Below the pieces are notes generated by a model that had not been told where the DNA came from, did not search any database, and was given only the letters and a program-made list of their open reading frames with translations. From the NCBI GenBank assembly GCA_036170535.1, contig JAVHPJ010000018.1:1-22499 (forward strand): a stretch of 22,499 nt of DNA, given 5' to 3'. Shown piece by piece: positions 7,809 to 14,300 of the stretch (positions are counted from its first letter, which is position 1; each line of letters begins with the position of its first letter). Made by a program: the position numbers and the translations under genes. The DNA is from SSF53 sp036170535 (GTDB taxonomy: Bacteria; Spirochaetota; Leptospiria; Leptospirales; Leptonemataceae).

Positions 7809-9071
7809 TCAAAACAGCGTAACGCTGAGCGGCTCTTCAAAAGTCCGCCCGCGCGGCGAAGATACCGCGCCCGGCGGGGGGGACGCGCGCCGAAAAATCC
7901 ACGGCGCCGGCCAGGCATTGGCGTATTCCACCGGCATAAAGCGCACCGCGCGAACCTTTGTACGATCCGCGCCGGGCGCAGTCGTCCGAAACAGATGCAA
8001 CGTGGCGCCGCGGTCAAAATTCTGCGTGAGCTGCACGTCGTACGCCGTGGTGAACACAAAACGTTCCTGCACCGGTTGCGTCGCCGGCAGGGCCCGCGGT
8101 TTCACAAAGTCCAGTTCCGCCAGATGATGACTCAGACGCTCAATATCGGAGTCGCTGACGATCGACTCGACCCAGTCGGCGCTTACCACGCGAAACTGAA
8201 AGTCCGGATGTTCGCGTTTCACCTGGTACAAAAACGAAACCAGCCAACTTTTGGCGTAGTTTAAGTGCATGATCGCTTCCGGACTGTCGCGATCCGCCGG
8301 ATTAAAGTTACGCAGCTCGACGTGCAAAAGCTTGGACTCGTCCGGACTGCGCGGAGAAATGCGCGTGATCAGCTCATTGATTTTAAAAGACGCTTTCCAG
8401 TTAATGTCTTTCAAGCGGTCGCCCGGCTGATACTCGCGCATGTAATACTTTTCTTCGTCGGAGGCGCGCGCGCGTTTCACGCTTTCCAGACTCGCCGTGT
8501 TTTGAAAACTGAAGGCCGGCTTGCCGGGCAAGGCCGGCGGCCGCACATGCAGCACGCGCTCCTGCTCCAGGCCCACGCGCGTACGCGTAAGCCCGAACAC
8601 GTCTTTCAAATACAGACGCCCGCGCACGCGCGCCACGCCGGACACGGGGAAATACAAGGGCATGTCGATTGCGCCCTCGCGCGAACCGGCCGCCTCTTCG
8701 CTGAAACGCAGCGTGGCTTCGCGACCCGCGCGGAGTTCTCCGCTGATCAAAAAGTGAAAACGATAAAAGTAGTGCGGCCGGATTTCGCCCAGGTGAATCG
8801 TCTGGGTGACGTCAATCAAGCGCGCGTAGATGCCGCCGGCCGATTCCCAGGCCGGCTCCAGTTGATGCAGACGAAAGGCCTGCAGACGGGCGTCCACAAT
8901 CAAAATCGCCAGCAAAAGCAGCGCCAACGCGCCCAGAACGAATGCGATCAGATTATTTGAGCCAAAGCCGAAACCCAGCAAATACAACGCCGCCGCGGCC
9001 AGCAGGCCGCCGGCCGCGGTGAACGGATACGCGCGATCCAGAAAGTTCAACGCTTTCGCGAGGAAATCCAT
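7809..9071 (-). CDS. DUF58 domain protein
   Basis: A 420-residue protein with two N-terminal membrane helices (about residues 18-34 and 40-59) and a large soluble part. The DUF58 signature is clear: YMREYQPGDRLKDINWKASFK at about 210-230, matching the family pattern R-x-Y-x-x-G-D-x-x-R-x-I-x-W. DUF58 proteins are encoded next to MoxR ATPases and transglutaminases in many phyla and often carry a von Willebrand A-like fold; they are thought to be clients or partners of MoxR. The gene starts 18 bases after the MoxR stop and ends 14 bases before the transglutaminase ATG. Its RBS is weak (only AGG), and it lies in a GC-rich inverted repeat at 9074-9097 that could limit initiation. Confidence 0.9.
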   Translation of the reverse strand: MDFLAKALNFLDRAYPFTAAGGLLAAAALYLLGFGFGSNNLIAFVLGALALLLLAILIVDARLQAFRLHQLEPAWESAGGIYARLIDVTQTIHLGEIRPHYFYRFHFLISGELRAGREATLRFSEEAAGSREGAIDMPLYFPVSGVARVRGRLYLKDVFGLTRTRVGLEQERVLHVRPPALPGKPAFSFQNTASLESVKRARASDEEKYYMREYQPGDRLKDINWKASFKINELITRISPRSPDESKLLHVELRNFNPADRDSPEAIMHLNYAKSWLVSFLYQVKREHPDFQFRVVSADWVESIVSDSDIERLSHHLAELDFVKPRALPATQPVQERFVFTTAYDVQLTQNFDRGATLHLFRTTAPGADRTKVRAVRFMPVEYANAWPAPWIFRRASPPPGAVSSPRGRTFEEPLSVTLF

Positions 9072-9073
9072 AC

Positions 9074-9097
9074 GCGCCTGCGCGCCCGCTCAGGCGC
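9074..9097 (-). repeat. Inverted repeat over the MoxR stop and DUF58 start region
   Basis: GCGCCTG and CAGGCGC form a seven-base inverted repeat around a ten-base spacer. In mRNA it would fold just before the DUF58 ATG (9071) and include the MoxR stop codon. It could lower DUF58 translation unless ribosomes arrive from MoxR. Chance occurrence in GC-rich DNA is possible. Confidence 0.3.
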
Positions 9098-10076
9098 GCA
9101 CTTCCTTCACAATACGCTCCAGCACGAGCGCCGGCGACGCGGCCGCATCTTCCAGCTCCAGACGATGGGCGAGCGTCGGCGCGACCAGCTCCTTAACCAG
9201 ATCGATGGTAACGTAATTCTGCCCGCGCACCAGGGCCAGGGCGCGCGCAATGCGCGAGAGTTTAATGCCGGCGCGCGGACTGCACCCGGTGATAACGCCC
9301 GGGAAACCGCGCGTCTTGCGAATCAGCTGCACAATGTAGCGCGTGACGTCCGCATTCATCGAGACCTCGTCGACCAGACGCTGCCAGGCGAGCAGCTCGC
9401 TCACCTCGGCCGCCGGACGAAAACCAGCCCAGGAATTCTCTTTGCCGTGCTTCTTAACGATGTTAATCTCTTCTTCTTCGGTGGGGTAGCCCATTGAAAG
9501 TTGCACCATGAAGCGATCCAGCTGGGGCGCCGGCAGCGGAAACAAATGTTGTCCGCGCAAGTTCATGGTGCTGATGATAAAAAACGGATCCGGCAGGTGG
9601 AAGGTCTTGCCTTCAATGCTTACGATCTGCTCTTCCATCGCCTGGAAAAACGAGCCCTGCGTCTTGGGCGTAAGCAGGTTGATCTCATCGCACAAAACGA
9701 AATGGGCAAAGAGCGGACCTTTGTTAAAGATATAGTGATTCGACTGCATGTCGAAGCGATTAAAACCCAGAATATCCTGGGGTAAAAGATCCACCGTACA
9801 CTGAATGCGACTGAAATAATCGATCGCAACGCCTTCTTCCGTTTTTTCGCCGGTGGGCCATTCAAAAGAGCCCGCCAGCGCCCGCGCCAGGGAGGTTTTA
9901 CCCACGCCGTGCGAGTCCGCGAGCATAACATGACCGCCGGCGATCTTCGCCGCCAGGATATGTTCGATTTTTTTGACTTCGATTGTGATTACGGAACGAA
10001 TATTTGCAACGACGCGACGAACGCCCTCGCTCGCCGCTTTGAAGATTTCCGGATCGATCTGGTTGGCTGATTCCAT
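9090..10076 (-). CDS. MoxR-family AAA+ ATPase
   Basis: A 328-residue cytoplasmic AAA+ ATPase. Walker A is DSHGVGKTS with K60; the first Gly of the usual GxxGxGKT is replaced by Asp. Walker B is FVLCDEINLLTPKTQ (D130, E131), matching the MoxR pattern DEINRxxPKxQ, and MNLRGQHLFPLPAPQLDRF matches the MoxR sensor/lid segment. MoxR ATPases act as chaperone-like remodelers for proteins with von Willebrand A or DUF58 domains. It is first of the envelope operon, followed by DUF58 and transglutaminase. Start choice is uncertain: ATG 10076 begins at the conserved domain but has no close ribosome site, while TTG 10130 has AAGGA five bases upstream and would add 18 residues. The DUF58 partner immediately downstream supports the assignment. 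Confidence 0.92.
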   Translation of the reverse strand: MESANQIDPEIFKAASEGVRRVVANIRSVITIEVKKIEHILAAKIAGGHVMLADSHGVGKTSLARALAGSFEWPTGEKTEEGVAIDYFSRIQCTVDLLPQDILGFNRFDMQSNHYIFNKGPLFAHFVLCDEINLLTPKTQGSFFQAMEEQIVSIEGKTFHLPDPFFIISTMNLRGQHLFPLPAPQLDRFMVQLSMGYPTEEEEINIVKKHGKENSWAGFRPAAEVSELLAWQRLVDEVSMNADVTRYIVQLIRKTRGFPGVITGCSPRAGIKLSRIARALALVRGQNYVTIDLVKELVAPTLAHRLELEDAAASPALVLERIVKEVRA

Positions 10077-10158
10077 CAGGCTGATTTTGCGCTCCCTGCT
10101 TCTTTGTCGGACGCCTCGCTGCGAGGGCAACCGTTTCCTTAAAGCGCCCCGGCTAAAT

Positions 10159-10175
10159 GTCCGGACCGCCCGGAC
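10159..10175 (-). terminator. Hairpin between the unknown protein and MoxR genes
   Basis: GTCCGG and CCGGAC form a perfect six-base stem with a five-base loop, followed on the minus strand by ATTTAG. It lies 45 bases after the stop of the upstream gene and before MoxR. The U run is poor, so at best it is a weak or Rho-assisted terminator separating the two transcription units. Confidence 0.35.
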
Positions 10176-10220
10176 TCAGATTTGATCCGACAATCCGGAA
10201 TGCTGCGGCATGCGCAGCGC

Positions 10221-11003
10221 TCACGACACGGCCGCGCGACCGGCCGCCCGCTCGCGACGCACGGTTTCCCGCAGCTGATAGTCGTACATTGCGCGACGAA
10301 ACTCGGTCAGCGCCGGTTCGAAGTCGCTCAGCGATCGAATGCGCGAGTGCGGATTTAATTCCGGCGCGCTGCCGGGCAACGCCAGGCGCTCCAATTCGTC
10401 CGCCAGTTCCAGCTTCATGCGCCTGGAAAAGCGCGCCGTGAGCGCCCGCTCCAGATCTTCCGGCGCATGCACGAGCGCGTGCGCCAGGGTGTTGAGCGAG
10501 CTCTTTGCAATCATCTGATCAATGTCAAAGGGCGGCCACGCGGCCAATTCACTGAGCGCCGGCAAGCGCTCGTAATCGTTCGCCGCCCGCTCGCCCAAAA
10601 GGCTCGCATACAAAGCGCGACTCGACTCGCCGGGCGGCTGGGCGCGTCGAAAAAACTCTTCCGGCGCGTCGGCCGCGAGCGCGCGACACAGGGCCAACTC
10701 GCTCATTTGCAGGAGACCCTGCACCTTGCCGTCCTTCTGGTAAAGAAACGATTCGGTGCTGATCAGAACGGACAGGCTTTCCGTTTCCAGGCGAAAAAGT
10801 CCGGGATTATTCTTAACGAGCGCGTAGCGTTTGGTGCGCTTGATTTCGCCCTGGGGGCGCGAGCGGGTAATAAGCAGCCGACTGAGTTTTTCTCGAACCC
10901 GGGCCAGAAGAACCCGCAGCCGATCATCCGGCGTGGGACCGGGTTCCGGCGCGACGGATGGTTTACGACGAAAGCCTCGGGAGAGCCTGGACCAGAGCGA
11001 CAT
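10221..11003 (-). CDS. Hypothetical soluble protein, unrecognised family
   Basis: A 260-residue protein that I do not recognise. It has a basic N-terminus (SLWSRLSRGFRRKP), no signal peptide or membrane segment, and is largely helical and charged. The middle contains SVLISTESFLYQKDGKVQGLLQMSELALCRAL; the second half has helical, Leu/Ala/Arg-rich segments such as LNTLAHALVHAPEDLERAL and MKLELADELERLAL, then RIRSLSDFEPALTEFRRAMYDYQ. The repeated helical pattern faintly recalls FliG-type folds, but no specific motif supports that. It starts 34 bases after rpmE and could be read with it through the hairpin at 11007-11030. The gene's coding character is supported by its length, its fit with neighbours and the absence of a better overlapping frame. 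Confidence 0.7.
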   Translation of the reverse strand: MSLWSRLSRGFRRKPSVAPEPGPTPDDRLRVLLARVREKLSRLLITRSRPQGEIKRTKRYALVKNNPGLFRLETESLSVLISTESFLYQKDGKVQGLLQMSELALCRALAADAPEEFFRRAQPPGESSRALYASLLGERAANDYERLPALSELAAWPPFDIDQMIAKSSLNTLAHALVHAPEDLERALTARFSRRMKLELADELERLALPGSAPELNPHSRIRSLSDFEPALTEFRRAMYDYQLRETVRRERAAGRAAVS

Positions 11004-11006
11004 AAA

Positions 11007-11030
11007 CCCGCGTATCCGGGGATGCGCGGG
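11007..11030 (-). terminator. Hairpin after rpmE, possible attenuator
   Basis: CCCGCG and CGCGGG form a six-base stem around a twelve-base loop in the 34-base gap between the rpmE stop and the next ATG; it is followed on the minus strand by TTTATG. The 3' arm lies where the ribosome site of the next gene should be. It may reduce read-through or translation after rpmE. The call rests on the inverted repeat alone. Confidence 0.35.
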
Positions 11031-11037
11031 GAAGCAA

Positions 11038-11238
11038 TTACTTCATTTTGTACTTTTTCTTGAAGCGATCGACGCGGCCGGCCGCATCCAGGATCTTTTG
11101 CTGACCCGTATAAAACGGATGGCAATTGGCGCAGATTTCCACCTGCAGATCGCCTTTGGTTGAGCGCGTCTTGTATTCCGCGCCGCAGGCGCAGCGGATC
11201 GTCGCCTCTTTATATTCCGGGTGGATGGCCGCTTTCAT
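11038..11238 (-). CDS. rpmE: 50S ribosomal protein L31, zinc-binding type
   Basis: A 66-residue protein starting MKAAIHPEYKEATIRCACG, the standard opening of L31. Zinc ligands C16, C18, C37 and C40 are present in the spacing of E. coli L31, and the HPFYTGQQK block follows directly after CANC. The C-terminus KKKYKMK is basic. It is therefore the C+ (zinc-containing) form, a large-subunit protein bridging to the small subunit. The frame stays open far upstream, but only ATG 11238 gives L31. The ribosome site is weak. rho lies on the same strand but 5.5 kb upstream, separated by the hybrid kinase gene. Confidence 0.97.
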   Translation of the reverse strand: MKAAIHPEYKEATIRCACGAEYKTRSTKGDLQVEICANCHPFYTGQQKILDAAGRVDRFKKKYKMK

Positions 11239-11253
11239 AGTAAAGGACAAAAA

Positions 11254-11282
11254 AACGAGACCGGGTCGGATCGTCCAGTCAA
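11254..11282 (-). promoter_or_regulatory. Candidate rpmE promoter
   Basis: TTGACT on the minus strand (11277-11282, five of six matches to the -35) lies 17 bases before a poor -10 region around 11254-11259 (CTCGTT). The following T-rich leader runs to the ATG. A 6+6 inverted repeat, CTGCGT/ACGCAG at 11293-11317, lies just upstream and could be an operator shared with the divergent kinase gene. Weak evidence. Confidence 0.3.
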
Positions 11283-11339
11283 TTCCCTCCGTCTGCGTGC
11301 AGCGGGCCCGGACGCAGGCTCCGACGGGAAAAAATGCGC

Positions 11340-11368
11340 TTGTGAGGCATAGCGGATCCAGTGAATAT
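11340..11368 (+). promoter_or_regulatory. Candidate promoter for the hybrid kinase gene
   Basis: TTGTGA (11340-11345), a 17-base spacer and GAATAT (11363-11368) precede the ATG at 11398 by 29 bases. Matches to consensus are modest (four and three of six). It is the most AT-rich point of the 159-base divergent region. No Shine-Dalgarno site is visible before the kinase ATG. Confidence 0.22.
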
Positions 11369-11397
11369 TTCGCGGTGACGCCTGCGCCCACGCTCGT

Positions 11398-14300
11398 ATG
11401 TCCCTGAGACTCACCCCAGCCACCCTGGCCGGCAAACTCTTTGGCCGTGACGCTGAATTGCAGGCGCTGCAATCGACGGCCAGTGCAGCGCTCCGGGGGC
11501 GCGGGCGCGCCGTGCTGCTCGTCGCCGGTCCGCCAGGCGCCGGTAAAACCGCCCTCCTGGAAGAAGCCCGCAAGCGCCTCACGCTCCAGGGCGCATTGCC
11601 GGTTTCGGGCCGCTTCGATGCCTGCGCCCGCGGCGGGCCGTATTCGGCGCTCGCCGTCGCGCTTAACGCGCTGACGGTCGCCCTGCAAGCGCGCGCATTG
11701 GAAGGCGGTTTTGATCGCGAACGGCTGCGCGCCGAAGTCGCCGCAAAAATCCCGGAGGGCTTGCACCAGATTCTGCCGGCGCTCACCGCGCTGCTCGGGA
11801 CTGCGCCCGCGCCGCGCGGCGCAGGCGAGCCTGAAGTCTCAGCCGCCGCCATTACGCTGGCCCTCGAACAGCTGCTCGCCGCTATCACGCGCCAGCAAGC
11901 GCTCGTATTGTGTCTGGATGACCTGCACCACGCCGACGCCGACACGGCGCGCCTGCTCGAACAACTCTGCGCCGCGCCGGAGCTGCAGGGTCTTGTGTTT
12001 CTGCTGGGCTGCCGCAGCTCGCCTGCGGGCCAGTTCTGGAACGCCCGCCGACTGGCAGACGGCGTCCGCAACGCCGAATGCGAGGTTTTGCTCCTGGAAC
12101 TCGATCCCCTGACGCCGGACGCCGTTGTCGGCTGGCTGGCCGCTGCGAGCGCGGCGCAGGGCGCCGCAATCCCGGCGCCGGCAGTCCTGCGCGCCGCCGC
12201 AAGCGCCGCCTGCTCCAACGCCAGCGCGTATCCCCTGGATGTGATCGAGCGCCTGCAGGATGGGCAAGAGGCCGCTCCGCCTGCGTCGCAGGCGACCGCG
12301 GCGCGCACGACCCCGTCGTATTTCGAACGCTCCCTGACTCAACTCGATGCCCCGCTGCAGCGTGCACTGGGCGCTGCGGCAATCCTGGGAGAGCTGGCCA
12401 CGCCCGGTCTGCTCGCGACCCTCGCCGATCAAACTCCCGAGTCAATCAGCCGCTTATTCTCGGCCCTTGCAAGAGACCCGCTGCTGGCGATGGAAGCGGT
12501 CGACTCCGCCGGTCGGTCGCTACGCTTCTCTCAGGACCGTCTGCGTACCGCGGCGGCCGAACTGATTCCCGCAAGCGAACACGCCCTCCTGCAGTGCGCC
12601 GCGCTGCGCGCCCTGCGGGCGAGCGACTGCGAGAACGACTTCAGCGTTTATGCGCTCGCGGACTGCGCCAACCGCGCGGGAGACGCCCTGACGGATCCCG
12701 CGGAACGAGATCGCGCGGCGCGCTGGAACCAGGCGGCCGCTCAAGGCGCCGCCGCTGCAGCAGCATTCCAACGGGCCCAGGAATATGCGTGCGCAGGACT
12801 GCGTCACCTGGACGCGCCGCCGGCCGCGGGGAATCGCGCACTCCGCTTCGACCTCGCCCTGACCGGCGCGAGCGCAGCGGCCCGGTCAGGCGACACAGCG
12901 CGCTCCGAGGCGTTATATGAAATCGCAGAACAAAACGCCGCCAGTACGGCGGACGCTTTGCGCCTTGCGGATCGGCGACTTTACAGCGCCCTCGCGGCCG
13001 GTGAGTTTCGCAAAGCCGCGGCGCTTGCGCGTAAGTCGCTCGCTGCGGCTGGCCTGAGTCCGCCGCGTTGGCGTTCACGTCTGAGTCTCGAAATTAAAAT
13101 CGGACGTTTGCGATTCGGGTTGTGGCTGCGCGGCGCGCGCCGCGGCTGGCGCGCGTCCGCCAGTACGGGACAGGCTCACGCGAATACTGACCCGGACGCA
13201 AATGCGAATGCAAAAGCGGCCTGCGCGCGGCTCGTGCGCGCCGCCGGCGCCGTTTGTCTGCTTGATCCTCTACTGACGAGCGACCTGCTGACGGCGGGTC
13301 TGCAGCGCATGCTTGCGACCGGCGCGGGCGACTGTACGCCGGCGCTGCTCATCGGCTTCGCCGCGTTGCTCACGGCCCGCGGCAAATATCGGCCCGGCGA
13401 ACGCTACGGCCGACTCGCCATCATCCTGATTAAACGCGACAGAGATCCGACCTATCGCGCTCTGGCGCAGCTCGCCTTTGAAGCCACAATCGCCGCCTGG
13501 CGCCGCCCGCTCGCCGAGTCGGCGCGCCGCCTGCACAAGACCGGCGGACTCTGTCTGGAGTCGGGCGCCATCGAGTCGGCGGCCGGGGCCTTCGCGCTCG
13601 CCTGGGACTATGAACTCTTCGCGGGTTGGCCGCTTGACGAACTCCGCTCGCGCCTGGACGCCCGCGGCGGGCAACTGGATCGTTGGAATGCCGCGGCGCG
13701 CAGGCGCCGGAATCTGCGCATAGCGGCCGTTGAATTGCAGAGCGGCGTCGAACTCTGGCCGCCCCGGGCCAATCTCGCACTATATGATCCGGCCTGCGAA
13801 CGCGAGTTCGAAGCGGCCGGCGACTCCGCGGGGCTCTTTCTGACGCATTTTTATCGCGGGCTGTGCGAATATCACCTGGGCGAAGCGGCAGCGGCGCTGG
13901 AGCTCTTTCAACGGGCGCGCAAAGCGGAACCGCTCATCGCAAGTTTGCAACATTATCCGCGGCTCCACTTTCAGCTGAGCCTGGCCGCGTCCGCCGCGTA
14001 TCGAAAAAATCCGCGCCGAGAGTTCTGGCGCGCCGCGATTGACAGTGCGCGCAGGCTGGCGCGCATCGCGCGGGCCGCGCCGGAAAATTGCGCGCACCTG
14101 GCGGCTCTGGCGGATGCCGAACTGGAACGAATGCGCGGGCGCTACCCTCAGGCGATGCTCGCGAGTTCCCGGGCGGCGGAACTGGCGCACGCCGGCGGGT
14201 TTTTGGCGGAAGAGGCGCTCGCGCGGGCTTTGTGCGCGGAAGGCGCGCTCGCGGCCGGCCAGCCCGGCGCCGCGCGACTGCAACTTCAGGAAGCGGGACG

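Noticed and set aside
11239..11766. N-terminal extension of the L31 frame
   Set aside because: L31 begins at MKAAIHPEYK with the standard length and zinc motif; the upstream part is antisense to the kinase ATPase domain.
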